A DNA stretch of 64,000 nucleotides, from positions 110,561 through 174,560 of the forward strand of contig NZ_BEWL01000007.1 in assembly GCF_002723915.1 (NCBI RefSeq). Reading direction: 5' to 3'. The notes beneath the pieces are model-generated. The model ran no database searches, was not told the DNA's origin, and worked only from the letters and a program-made list of their open reading frames with translations. This document shows positions 51,219-60,065 of the stretch, one piece after another. Position 1 is the stretch's first letter. Every line of letters begins with the position of its first letter. This stretch comes from Gluconobacter albidus. Lineage in GTDB: Bacteria; Pseudomonadota; Alphaproteobacteria; Acetobacterales; Acetobacteraceae. The position numbers were made by a program, and so were the translations under genes.

Positions 51219-52607
51219 TTAAGAACGCCCCGGAAGCTGCACGCCAGCGACAAAATCCGGCCCGTGTACAATATAACAGCGGATGGCCTGCCCCCGGACT
51301 TTACGGCAGAATGTTGCGGCCTCCTGCGCCTCCACACCATGCCTCTGCTCTTCAACCATGACCGTTTTGGCCGCCTTTACCGCAGGAAGGTGGAAAAGAT
51401 GCCAGCGCTGATCCGTTCCGGTAACGGGAAGAATATTCTGCGTGAATGCCAGACGGGATGCCAGACCGTAATCCTCCGCGGCCAGAGCCGTCGCGCCCTG
51501 CGCTTTTGCCTGCATCGCAACCTTACGGGAAAACTCATCCCATCCTCCCGTAAGGCGCAGCACAGGGTCACGATGCGGGACGAGATGAAGCGGCGAAAAC
51601 ATTGCCTGGATGCAAACAATCATGGTGATGACCAGTCCGCTGGTTACAGCCCAGCGGATGCGCCATCCGGCTTCCAGTGCTGCGAGGGCAAGAACCGGAT
51701 AGATGACGGCAGGCCAGTTGGGCTGTACGCGATCCCCGAAAGCATGGGTCACGAACACGACCGTCGGCACCAGAGCCAGCCACGCCAGAAGCCTGTTACG
51801 CTTGAGACAGGCCCAAAGTCCGGCCGCAAACAGAATGAAAACCAGCGGCGTGGCAAGCCCGATCTGCCCGCCCAACAGTTCCCCCAAAAACTGGAGCGCC
51901 CGCGCCGGATGCCAGTCTCCTGTCCGTCCGCCCTGCCTGAGAAAACTGGCCCATTGATGCATCGCATTCCACACGATGACAGGGGACGTCGCCAGACACA
52001 GTCCCGGAAGAGCCAGCCAGGGACCGGGCTGCTGACGCAGGCGCTTCGTCGTCAGGACCGCCCCCCCCAACCCCAGACCGATCAGGACAGCGGTATATTT
52101 TGAATCAAAAGCCAGACCCAACAAAAGGCCCGAGCCAATCCACCACGGAAGAGCCGCGCGCGATGTCAGCTCCGGATCAATCGCGCGGCTGAGTGTGTAG
52201 AGAAACAGCGTAATGAAGAACAGCAGTGGCGTATCGGGCGTCATCGTCGCGGCACCCAGTCCGAGCATCAGGGTGGCATTCAGCAAAAGCGCGGCACTAA
52301 GTCCCGATTGTGGCCACGGACAGCCGGGGAGAAGCCGCCGGGCCGCCTGATACAGCGCCCAGCTTCCCGGCAGGACAGACAGGGGGCCCAGCAGACGGAC
52401 TCCCACTGTCGTATCCCCGGCGACCCACGTTCCGATACGGATCCACAGGGCCACCATGAACGGATGGTCCAGATAGCCGGGCTGAAGATTGCGCGACCAG
52501 ACCCAGTAATACGCCTCGTCCGGCGTCAGCGGAACGCTGGCGGCAAGACACAGACGGATGATCGTCAGTCCCGCAAGAAGCCCCCAGAACAGCCGGATAT
52601 TCCGCAT
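51219..52607 (-). CDS. Membrane glycosyltransferase, GT39/ArnT-like
   Basis: Polytopic protein of 462 residues with about ten hydrophobic segments. The N-terminal catalytic loop TPDEAYYWVWSRNLQPGYLDHP has the Asp-Glu pair typical of GT39/ArnT (GT83) enzymes that use polyprenyl-phosphate sugars. The C-terminal part is soluble. The preceding gene encodes a polyprenyl-phosphate sugar synthase, so the two probably supply and use the same lipid-linked sugar (inference). The acceptor is unknown. An in-frame GTG at 52619 is an alternative start. Confidence 0.87.
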   Translation of the reverse strand: MRNIRLFWGLLAGLTIIRLCLAASVPLTPDEAYYWVWSRNLQPGYLDHPFMVALWIRIGTWVAGDTTVGVRLLGPLSVLPGSWALYQAARRLLPGCPWPQSGLSAALLLNATLMLGLGAATMTPDTPLLFFITLFLYTLSRAIDPELTSRAALPWWIGSGLLLGLAFDSKYTAVLIGLGLGGAVLTTKRLRQQPGPWLALPGLCLATSPVIVWNAMHQWASFLRQGGRTGDWHPARALQFLGELLGGQIGLATPLVFILFAAGLWACLKRNRLLAWLALVPTVVFVTHAFGDRVQPNWPAVIYPVLALAALEAGWRIRWAVTSGLVITMIVCIQAMFSPLHLVPHRDPVLRLTGGWDEFSRKVAMQAKAQGATALAAEDYGLASRLAFTQNILPVTGTDQRWHLFHLPAVKAAKTVMVEEQRHGVEAQEAATFCRKVRGQAIRCYIVHGPDFVAGVQLPGRS

Positions 52608-52623
52608 ATTTTCACTCACGGTT

Positions 52624-53730
52624 TCAGCGCCAGACAAGTGTGGAGGACACCGCGTAATTCCAGACCACACCAACGACAGCTCCCGCAGCAGACGAGCGGT
52701 CCCAGTGACCATGACCCGCGCTGTCCAGCATCATGCGGGCAATGCCGATATTGGCGACCGCCCCCAGCGAACAGACTGCGACGAAGATGGCCAGCCCCCT
52801 CCAGAGTTTCTGCCCTTTGAGGCGGCGATCATGGTAGGTGAAGCGATTGTTGAGCAGAAAATTCGTCAGAATGGCAGCCGCGGTTCCGGCGAGCTGTGCC
52901 CAGGAAAAGCTCAGGCCACACGCCCCCGCAAAATTCATGACGCTCACATTCACGACCACGCCCATAAGACCGACCAGCGCAAAGGCCATGAAGCGTGTGG
53001 GCAGCCAGCCATGGGCCAGCTTGTCGAGCACCATGGTCGCAAACTGGATCAGGACCATGACATCAAGCTTGCTCTCGCCCGCCAGCCGGGGGCGAAACAC
53101 GAACGGCACTTCGACGATCCGGACAGTTCTGGGAGCAGACATCACCAGATCGAGCAGGATCTTGAACCCGGTCCCGGAGAGGCGTGGCAACAAGGATTCA
53201 AAAAGATCCCGTCGCATGGCGAAGAAGCCGCTCATCGGATCGCTCAGCGGGTGCGGCATGACGGCCTGTGCAGCCCGGATCCCGGTATCGGAGAGCATAT
53301 GCCTCCAGCGTCCGGCCAGCCCTCCACTATCGCCACCATCCACATGTCGGCTTGCCACCACAAGCTCGGCGCCACCCTGCAATTCAGCAAGCATGGTTCG
53401 CAGAACGGATTCATCGTGTTGCAGATCCCCGTCCATGACCGCCACCCAGGGTGCACTGGACGAAAGGATGCCTTCGATGACAGCAGAAGAGAGCCCACGG
53501 CGCCCAACCCGTCGCAACACCCGGACCCGAGGGTCCAGACGTGCAAGACGGACAACTTCGGACGCGGTGCCATCCGGTGAGTTATCATCAACAAAAATAA
53601 CTTCCCATGCCCTCCCCTCAAGCGCGCCTTCCAGTGCGGCAACCATCGGTGCCACATTGGAAACCTCGTTGTAGCAGGGAACGATGACGCTCAGTTCGGC
53701 CGGAAGAGACAGCAACCGGGAAGCAGTCAT
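52624..53730 (-). CDS. GT2 glycosyltransferase fused to GtrA domain
   Basis: Protein of 368 residues. The N-terminal dolichyl-phosphate-mannose-synthase-like GT2 domain (about 10-230) has VPCYNEVSNV, DDNSPDGTA and the metal site MDGDLQHD. The C-terminal GtrA domain (about 235-365) adds four membrane helices. It should make a polyprenyl-phosphate hexose and may help flip it. It lies 12 bp after the Lrp gene and 16 bp before the GT39 gene, so an operon is likely. Confidence 0.9.
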   Translation of the reverse strand: MTASRLLSLPAELSVIVPCYNEVSNVAPMVAALEGALEGRAWEVIFVDDNSPDGTASEVVRLARLDPRVRVLRRVGRRGLSSAVIEGILSSSAPWVAVMDGDLQHDESVLRTMLAELQGGAELVVASRHVDGGDSGGLAGRWRHMLSDTGIRAAQAVMPHPLSDPMSGFFAMRRDLFESLLPRLSGTGFKILLDLVMSAPRTVRIVEVPFVFRPRLAGESKLDVMVLIQFATMVLDKLAHGWLPTRFMAFALVGLMGVVVNVSVMNFAGACGLSFSWAQLAGTAAAILTNFLLNNRFTYHDRRLKGQKLWRGLAIFVAVCSLGAVANIGIARMMLDSAGHGHWDRSSAAGAVVGVVWNYAVSSTLVWR

Positions 53731-53742
53731 GGGTTCAGCCGG

Positions 53743-54225
53743 TCAGATCGGCACGCCGGCAAGATCACGGCTCGTATGGATGGTCTGGAGGGTCTGGACA
53801 CGGACGACATGCGGGCTGTCCGTCAGCAGGCGTGTCAGGGCATTCTGATGGGCGGCGTCACGGGCGACCAGACGCACGAGAAAATCGCCGCCGCCCCGGA
53901 TCATGTGACATTCGCGCGTTTCGGACCATGCGCCGACCTGGGCTTCGAAGGCCTCAAGGACACTCCCCTTCTGGCTATCAAGGCCGATCAGGGCATAGAA
54001 ATTCAGGGACCACCCCAGCAGGGCGGCATCGACTTCGGCATGATACCCCTTGACGATTCCCAGCTCCTCGAGCCGGCGGACCCGCCTCAGGCAGGGAGGC
54101 GCGGAAATCCCGGTGCGGCGGGCGAGTTCCACATTGGTCATGCGTCCATCGGCCTGGAGTTCGGCGATGATCTGCCGGTCGATGGCATCCAGTTCAATCG
54201 GTGCGGAGTGCGGAGAAGCGTTCAT
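53743..54225 (-). CDS. Lrp/AsnC-family regulator
   Basis: Regulator of 160 residues: N-terminal helix-turn-helix (LDAIDRQIIAELQADGRMTNVELARRTG, in part) and C-terminal RAM ligand domain (LNFYALIGL, DFLVRLVARD). These proteins sense amino acids and form octamers. It is divergent from trxB; inverted repeats in the gap (54232-54254) may be its operator. The glycosyltransferase genes follow in the same direction. Confidence 0.93.
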   Translation of the reverse strand: MNASPHSAPIELDAIDRQIIAELQADGRMTNVELARRTGISAPPCLRRVRRLEELGIVKGYHAEVDAALLGWSLNFYALIGLDSQKGSVLEAFEAQVGAWSETRECHMIRGGGDFLVRLVARDAAHQNALTRLLTDSPHVVRVQTLQTIHTSRDLAGVPI

Positions 54226-54231
54226 TTCAAT

Positions 54232-54254
54232 CTGACGTATATGTCAGCCGACAT
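54232..54254. promoter_or_regulatory. Overlapping inverted repeats in lrp-trxB gap
   Basis: CTGAC-N6-GTCAG (54232-54247) overlaps ATGTC-N4-GACAT (54241-54254), just upstream of the Lrp-family start. Position and symmetry suit an autoregulatory operator. The match to the Lrp consensus is poor. Confidence 0.35.
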
Positions 54255-54324
54255 GATCCGCAAAGATGGCACATGCGTCCGAAGTCCCTATATGAAGGGG
54301 CCTGATATCATTTGAGGACCAATC

Positions 54325-55299
54325 ATGCCCGAAATCCATCATACGGATCTGCTGGTTGTGGGCGCTGGCCCTGCTGGCTACACGGCGGCAATCTACGCGG
54401 CCCGCGCAAGTCTTAAGCCGATTCTCGTGACCGGAATGCAGCCCGGTGGCCAGCTGACCATCACGACGGATGTGGAAAACTATCCTGGCTTTGCGACTCC
54501 TGTGCAGGGGCCCTGGCTGATGGAACAGATGCGCGCTCAGGCCGAACATGTCGGAACGCGCCTGATCTATGACCTGATCGTTCAGGCTGACCTGAAAAAA
54601 GGTCCGGGGCCGGACGGATACTTCCGGCTGACCGGAGATTCGGGAGACGAATTCCGGGCCCGCACTGTCGTGATCGCGACGGGCGCGCAGGCCAGGTGGC
54701 TCGGTCTCGAATCGGAAAAGCGCCTGCAGCGCGGCGGTGTCTCTGCCTGTGCGACCTGTGATGGCTTCTTCTATCGCGGCAAGACGGTGGCTGTGATCGG
54801 TGGCGGCAACACGGCGGTCGAGGAGGCGCTGTATCTGACGCATCACGCGGACAAAGTGCATCTGATCCATCGCCGGGACAGCCTGCGCGCCGAGCGCATC
54901 CTCCAGGAACGCCTGTTTTCCAACCCGAAAATCGAAGTTCACTGGAATCAGGCTGTCGAGGAGGTTCTTGGCTCGGGCGAACCGGAAGTGGTCTGCGGGA
55001 TTGTACTGAAGGACACCCAGACGGGCGCGCTTTCGCGGCTGGATGTCGATGGAGTTTTTGTGGCCATCGGTCACACGCCGAACACGGGTCCTTTCCTGCA
55101 CGAAGTCGCCTGTGACAGCGACGGATATATCCTGACCGAAAGCAGCGGAACCGAAACATCCGTCAAAGGCGTGTTTGCAGCCGGCGACATTCAGGATCGC
55201 ATTTTCCGACAGGCTGTCACCGCGGCCGGAACGGGCTGCATGGCCGCTCTGGAAGCCGAACGATATCTTTCTGGCATACCTGCCATGACAAAAACTTGA
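54325..55299 (+). CDS. trxB: Thioredoxin-disulfide reductase
   Basis: Flavoenzyme that reduces thioredoxin with NADPH. FAD motif GAGPAG (13-18), redox-active Cys142 and Cys145 in ACATCDGFF, NADPH motif GGGNTA near 160 and C-terminal AAGDIQD. The length of 324 residues is standard. The lysR gene follows after 118 bp, an arrangement conserved in alphaproteobacteria. Confidence 0.97.
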   Translation: MPEIHHTDLLVVGAGPAGYTAAIYAARASLKPILVTGMQPGGQLTITTDVENYPGFATPVQGPWLMEQMRAQAEHVGTRLIYDLIVQADLKKGPGPDGYFRLTGDSGDEFRARTVVIATGAQARWLGLESEKRLQRGGVSACATCDGFFYRGKTVAVIGGGNTAVEEALYLTHHADKVHLIHRRDSLRAERILQERLFSNPKIEVHWNQAVEEVLGSGEPEVVCGIVLKDTQTGALSRLDVDGVFVAIGHTPNTGPFLHEVACDSDGYILTESSGTETSVKGVFAAGDIQDRIFRQAVTAAGTGCMAALEAERYLSGIPAMTKT

Positions 55300-55417
55300 C
55301 CCTCGCGCGTGCTTCAGACAGTTTCGTCCATTCAACGACATATCTTGACGGATAACGCCGGGACATATGGGTAAAAAGGACGAGGACCGTCGCCTTGGCG
55401 AACGGGGAGAAAACCAG

Positions 55418-56317
55418 ATGGACTGGGACAAGCTGCGGATTTTTCATGCCGTCGCTGAAGCCGGTTCCTTTACCCATGCCGGTGACCGGCTGGGACTGAG
55501 CCAGTCGGCGGTTTCCCGTCAGATTTCTGCGCTTGAAGACGTCCTGCGCGTGCCGTTGTTCCATCGGCACGCGCGTGGACTGATTCTGACGGAACAGGGT
55601 GATGTCCTGAACCGTACGGTCCGCGAAGTCTTCTCCAAACTGGCTCTGACCCAGGCTTTCCTGAGCGAGAGCAAGGAACGGGCAGCTGGAAAGATCAAGA
55701 TTACCACGACAACGGGCTTTGGCCTGTCATGGCTTTCTCCACGTCTGAACCGCTTTCTGGAACTGCATCCCGACATCGAGGTCACACTTCTGCTCGAAGA
55801 TGCGGATCTGGATCTGGGCATGCGTGAAGCGGATGTCGCCATCAGACTGCACCCGCCCACACAGCCCGATCTGGTGCAGCGTCATCTCGCCAACTTTCCC
55901 ATGCCGATCTATGCCAGCGCCGCCTATCTTGAGCGCCACGGCACCCCGCAGACGCTCGAAGATCTCGCCAACCACCAGATCATCAGCTTTGCGGGCTGGC
56001 ATCTGCCTTTACCGAATGTGAACTGGCTGCTTGATCTTCTGCGTCAGGAAGGCGTTGCGCGGCAGGGCAGCCGTCGTCTGGCGATCAACAACATCTCGGC
56101 CGTCGCGAATGCCATTGCGGCCGGAACCGGCATCGGCTCCCTGCCCCTTTATGCCGCAACAGGCTATCCCGACCTTGTGAGGATTCTGCCGAACCAGCAG
56201 GTTCCTCTGGTTGAGGCGTATTTCGTCTATCCGGAAGAACTGCGGACTTCAAAGCGGATCGCAGTATTCCGCGATTTCCTTCTTTCCGAAATCAGCAATC
56301 TCAAAGGCCAGGAATAA
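55418..56317 (+). CDS. LysR-family regulator, LsrB/VtlR-like
   Basis: Regulator of 299 residues with an N-terminal helix-turn-helix (MDWDKLRIFHAVAEAGSF, SQSAVSRQISALE) and a substrate-binding-like effector domain. The N-terminus and the position after trxB match LsrB of Sinorhizobium and VtlR of Brucella, which control redox functions and small RNAs. The ATG at 55418 has a GGGGAG ribosome site. An earlier in-frame ATG at 55367 adds 17 charged residues and has no such site. Confidence 0.9.
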   Translation: MDWDKLRIFHAVAEAGSFTHAGDRLGLSQSAVSRQISALEDVLRVPLFHRHARGLILTEQGDVLNRTVREVFSKLALTQAFLSESKERAAGKIKITTTTGFGLSWLSPRLNRFLELHPDIEVTLLLEDADLDLGMREADVAIRLHPPTQPDLVQRHLANFPMPIYASAAYLERHGTPQTLEDLANHQIISFAGWHLPLPNVNWLLDLLRQEGVARQGSRRLAINNISAVANAIAAGTGIGSLPLYAATGYPDLVRILPNQQVPLVEAYFVYPEELRTSKRIAVFRDFLLSEISNLKGQE

Positions 56318-56347
56318 GGGGAAAAAACCAAGAGGCTTTTGTGCCTC

Positions 56348-56674
56348 CTATCCTCTGCGACCATGGGTCGGGGTACAGGCATGAGGCCGATTGCTGGATC
56401 GGAAAACTGCTTCCCCAATTGGCGCAAATCCGCCGCCCCGCCCAAGGCGGCGTGCGTTGTTGGGCATCTGTTCGAGTACAATAACGCCGGAAGCCATTCG
56501 GTAACAGACAGCCGCCTGCGATGCACGGGTCTTTTCCCTATGGTGGGACATGGATTTCCCGACAGGCTTCACCAAGCCATGAGCCCATGCCGCCGAGGGG
56601 GTCAGAAACGAAGCCCCAAGAGACAAACCCACGACCCAGACAGATACCACCAGAAAATGCGGAAAAGGCTTCAT
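56348..56674 (-). CDS. Small putative secreted protein
   Basis: Unrecognised protein of 108 residues. A clear signal peptide covers about 1-32 (MKPFPHFLVVSVWVVGLSLG, cleavage after AWA). The mature part of about 76 residues is basic, with two Cys, starting HGLVKPVGKSMSHHREKT. A GAGG ribosome site precedes the ATG. It lies between lysR (convergent, 30 bp) and ihfB. No family is recognised; a chance open frame remains possible. Confidence 0.5.
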   Translation of the reverse strand: MKPFPHFLVVSVWVVGLSLGASFLTPSAAWAHGLVKPVGKSMSHHREKTRASQAAVCYRMASGVIVLEQMPNNARRLGRGGGFAPIGEAVFRSSNRPHACTPTHGRRG

Positions 56675-56771
56675 GGCCTCATCATACCGCGGAAGCCCTC
56701 TGCCAAACCAGCCTTGACCGGCTCCAGACATCACCTTGCAAGGCACCTGATGCCGCCTGGACACAATGGGA

Positions 56772-57077
56772 TTAGTTTCTGGATTTAGGTGAGGACAGGC
56801 GCTGGTTGACACGCTCCCGGAGTTCCTTGCCAACCTTGAAGAATGGAACGCTCTTTTCCTCAACAGGCACGATATCGCCTGTCCGGGGATTCCGCCCTGT
56901 CCGGGCGGCCCGTTCACGGGGAAGAAATGCCCCAAATCCGCGCAGCTCCACACGATCTCCACGAGCCAGTGCGGAGCCGATTTCGTCAAAGACCGCGTGA
57001 ACGATGCGTTCTATATCGCGGGTGAGAAGGTGCGGATAAGCTTCCGCCAGTTCGGCGATAAGTTCGGATCGAGTCAT
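56772..57077 (-). CDS. ihfB: Integration host factor subunit beta
   Basis: HU/IHF-family protein of 101 residues beginning [18 protein letters not shown], typical of IhfB, with [21 protein letters not shown]. It pairs with IhfA (encoded at 39.4 kb). It lies downstream of the S49 peptidase gene (40 bp), the sppA-ihfB order found in alphaproteobacteria. A longer in-frame start at 57170 would overlap that gene and is rejected. Confidence 0.94.
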   Translation of the reverse strand: MTRSELIAELAEAYPHLLTRDIERIVHAVFDEIGSALARGDRVELRGFGAFLPRERAARTGRNPRTGDIVPVEEKSVPFFKVGKELRERVNQRLSSPKSRN

Positions 57078-57117
57078 GACAGTTGTTCCACCTGACTCCG
57101 CCTTCTGAAACAGGTCA

Positions 57118-58062
57118 TCAGAGTTGCAAAATCGCAACGGCTCCGTCAAGGCCCTCGCGGTCAAGAGCACTGGAGAAACTTCGCCCGAGCAACCCTGTCA
57201 GCAGCGCCTTTTTCCCCGGCCACTGATACCAGCGCTTCGAGCGTTCAGGAATCAGCGGCACCACAGGGTAGGAGGACGTCCCGATATTCAGCCGCTTTCT
57301 GAGCCACAGCCGGGCCGCATCTTCATCTCCAAGCTCGTCGACAAGTCCCAGAGAGATGGCCTGCCGTCCCGTATAGGCACGTCCGTCCGCCATACTGCGG
57401 ACTTTTTCTTCCGTCAGATGACGGCCATCCGCAACCATCGAAACGAACTGAGCGAACAGATCATTAACAATGCCCTGAAGCATCTGACGCCCTTCGGGAG
57501 TCAGGGCGCTGGTCGGATCTGTCTGGTCTTTCATGGCGCCGGATGTAATCGCATCCACGCCAATGCCCAGACGCCCCAGACCAGCCGAGACATCAGGACG
57601 CTGGAAAATAACACCGATCGACCCGGTCAGTGTTGAAGGCAAGGCAACAATATGCTGCGCCGGCACGGAGAGCATATAGGCCGCAGATGCCCCCATATCT
57701 CCCATCGAAACAGATACCGGCTTGACTGCGGCAAAGCGCTTGACCGCGTCATGAAGCCTTTCACCGCCTGTTACGCCTCCACCCGGACTGTCCACAACCA
57801 GAAGCAGTCCGGTCACATCGGGTGCGCCCTGAGCCTGTTTCAGGGCACGGACGATCTGCGTCACATCGTTCTGGACGACACCGTTGATGGCAAGACGGAC
57901 GATATGCGGTTTGTGGCTGAAATTCGGGCCGACAGAACCACGATGACCCATCATGGAAATGACGACCGCGCCGAAAAAGGCAATGAGCGCTCCGATCCGC
58001 CAGAACAGTAATTGACGATGCTTCACCTGATTGGTCAGGAAAAGATTCAGTTCAGCACTCAT
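57118..58062 (-). CDS. sppA: S49 family signal peptide peptidase SppA
   Basis: Membrane-anchored serine peptidase of 314 residues that degrades cleaved signal peptides. An N-terminal anchor spans about 20-40. The catalytic Ser is in [13 protein letters not shown], and the Lys follows about 50 residues later in the segment around GAMKDQTDP. It is the short (single-domain) form. ihfB follows in the same direction. Confidence 0.92.
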   Translation of the reverse strand: MSAELNLFLTNQVKHRQLLFWRIGALIAFFGAVVISMMGHRGSVGPNFSHKPHIVRLAINGVVQNDVTQIVRALKQAQGAPDVTGLLLVVDSPGGGVTGGERLHDAVKRFAAVKPVSVSMGDMGASAAYMLSVPAQHIVALPSTLTGSIGVIFQRPDVSAGLGRLGIGVDAITSGAMKDQTDPTSALTPEGRQMLQGIVNDLFAQFVSMVADGRHLTEEKVRSMADGRAYTGRQAISLGLVDELGDEDAARLWLRKRLNIGTSSYPVVPLIPERSKRWYQWPGKKALLTGLLGRSFSSALDREGLDGAVAILQL

Positions 58063-58105
58063 GACGGGAATTCTGCTCCTGCTTTCCGGACACGGTCAAA
58101 AAAGA

Positions 58106-58573
58106 TCAGTCTTCTTTCTTGGCACGACGTCCACGAGCGGCCTCTTTCTTGCCATCGCCGGTTGCCGCACTGATCTTCCGTCCCAGACCGATTTCACGTG
58201 CCCGGGCAGAACGGCGCTGTGCGTAGTTCGGAGCCACCAGAGGATAGTCCGCGGGCAGACCCCAGCGTTCGCGATACTGTTCCGGCGTCATATCATAGGC
58301 GCTCTGAAGATGGCGCTTGAGCATCTTCAGCTTTTTGCCGTCTTCGAGACAGATGATGTAGTCGGGGAAAACAGAGCGTTTGACGGGCACTGCCGGCTGC
58401 GGGCGCTCAGGCTGCGGCGCTTCTTCAGGAACTCCAGCCTTTGACAATGCGTCATACACCTGCCGGATCAGGGTTGGCAGCGCTTCCGCTTCGAGCGATC
58501 CGCGGGATGCCTGGGCAGCAACGATTCTGGCTGTAAGTTCCAGAAGGCCTGTATTGGAAGTATTTTCAGACAT
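58106..58573 (-). CDS. MucR/Ros-family transcriptional regulator
   Basis: Alphaproteobacterial regulator of 155 residues. An N-terminal oligomerisation helix (about 8-45) is followed by the Ros/MucR DNA-binding domain (YIICLEDGKKLKMLKRHL, MTPEQYRERWGLPADYP). In MucR and Ros the zinc is held by Cys, Cys or Asp, and two His. Here Cys, Asp and the first His are in place, but the positions of the second His read Ala-Tyr. The C-terminal tail is long and basic (KKEAARGRRAKK). It stands alone, 199 bp from the UdgX gene, and is probably a global regulator. Confidence 0.92.
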   Translation of the reverse strand: MSENTSNTGLLELTARIVAAQASRGSLEAEALPTLIRQVYDALSKAGVPEEAPQPERPQPAVPVKRSVFPDYIICLEDGKKLKMLKRHLQSAYDMTPEQYRERWGLPADYPLVAPNYAQRRSARAREIGLGRKISAATGDGKKEAARGRRAKKED

Positions 58574-58772
58574 AATATCTCATCCTATCCGTTCGAATGA
58601 TTTTTCAGTCCCTTAACGCCTGCAAAGGGTCAGGTAAATGCGGCATGGAAATATTTGACGTATTCCTGTTCCTAACCTTGATTATCACCATATCAAAATA
58701 ACCCGCAAACAAAAATAGCCGTATGCGCCTACAAAAGTCTCCTGTGTTGAGCCTTACAACTGGAACGACGAC

Positions 58773-60038
58773 ATGACCCGAGAAACTGTCACGCTTTCAA
58801 CAACAAGTGATTTTTCCGGCTGGCGTGCATGGGCGCGCAAACTGCTCCATGACAGGGTTCCGGCCGATTCAATACAATGGATCATAAAAGCCCCACCGTC
58901 CCTCTATGCCCCCTCTGCCATGCGGGACCTTCCTGCGGCCCCCTCGACGACCAGCCTCCCACGCGCGCTTGCTGCGCTGTTTCCGGCTGTCTTCGTATCT
59001 GAAGCCCCTGACAGGCTGCATCTTCTGTATCTCACACTCGAGACTTTACGTGACGGCATGCCATTACCTGATGAGCTGACTCAGCGCCTGCAAGGGCTCG
59101 CACGGGGAAGTCAGGAAAAAGCGCTCGACCTGCGCTGTCAGATGCCAGATGCCCGCACCCCGGAATGTCAGATCATTCGCACGTCTCATACCGCTGCACT
59201 GATCGACAGTCAGACAGAGGCATTGTCAAATCTGCGCCCCACACCGTGGATCGTGATGGCGCCTGAACGAACGCTTTACTGGGACGGTCGGCATCCTCAC
59301 TTCGGACCGGGCTTTACAGGTGATGATCTGCCCTCGTCCGGGCTTGTCGAGTCCGCACGCAGTTTCGCGACCGCTGGCAGCAGCAATGCCTGGTGGAACG
59401 GAATTGCGCCGGTGCGCCTGCATCCTGCCTCCGAAGATATTGCGTCTTCTCCTTCACTCGCCAGCCTCCGCGCCAGGGCGATCGACTGCCGGATGTGTGA
59501 ACTGTGCGGGCCAGCGACACGGACCGTTTCCGGAGAAGGCAACCCCAAGGCCCGCATCATCTTCGTTGGCGAACAGCCCGGAGATCAGGAAGACCTTCAG
59601 GGACGCCCCTTCGTCGGACCAGCAGGACAAATGTTCGATCGTGCCCTGCGCGAAGCTGGTGGCCATCGTGCCGACACGTGGATCACCAATGCCGTCAAGC
59701 ATTTCAAATTTATTCCCAGAGGAAACCGCCGCATTCATCAGAAACCGGATGCATCCGACGTGACTGCCTGCGCGCCGTGGCTCGCCGCAGAACGCCGGGT
59801 TCTGGCTCCCGGAGTTACGGTCATGCTGGGCGTTACAGCCGCCAGTGCTGTTCTTGGACGTCCGGTGACAGTGTCGCGCGAACGCTCAAGACATATTCCT
59901 CTGGAGGACGGAAGTATTGGTCTGGTAACCGTCCATCCGTCTTATCTGCTCCGCCTGCCAGATGAGGAGTCGAAGACACGCGAATATACAAAATTCGTAA
60001 CCGATCTCAGAATGGCAATTTCAGCCCTCGCCGGATAA
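58773..60038 (+). CDS. udgX: UdgX-type uracil-DNA glycosylase with degenerate DUF4130 domain
   Basis: Protein of 421 residues. The C-terminal half (about 235-420) is a family 4-like Fe-S uracil-DNA glycosylase: CxxC at 239-242, GEQPGDQED (266-274), Cys333 and HPS (388-390). The loop RRIH (319-322) is the mark of UdgX, where the His (His322 here) binds covalently to the abasic site after uracil removal. The N-terminal half (FSGWRAWARKLL, PDRLHLLYLTLETL) resembles the DUF4130 region fused to UdgX in other bacteria, but many motifs of that domain are not seen. Likely DNA repair; no partner genes nearby. Confidence 0.9.
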   Translation: MTRETVTLSTTSDFSGWRAWARKLLHDRVPADSIQWIIKAPPSLYAPSAMRDLPAAPSTTSLPRALAALFPAVFVSEAPDRLHLLYLTLETLRDGMPLPDELTQRLQGLARGSQEKALDLRCQMPDARTPECQIIRTSHTAALIDSQTEALSNLRPTPWIVMAPERTLYWDGRHPHFGPGFTGDDLPSSGLVESARSFATAGSSNAWWNGIAPVRLHPASEDIASSPSLASLRARAIDCRMCELCGPATRTVSGEGNPKARIIFVGEQPGDQEDLQGRPFVGPAGQMFDRALREAGGHRADTWITNAVKHFKFIPRGNRRIHQKPDASDVTACAPWLAAERRVLAPGVTVMLGVTAASAVLGRPVTVSRERSRHIPLEDGSIGLVTVHPSYLLRLPDEESKTREYTKFVTDLRMAISALAG

Positions 60039-60065
60039 TGCCGTTAGGGCTAAGAAACCCTCGCA

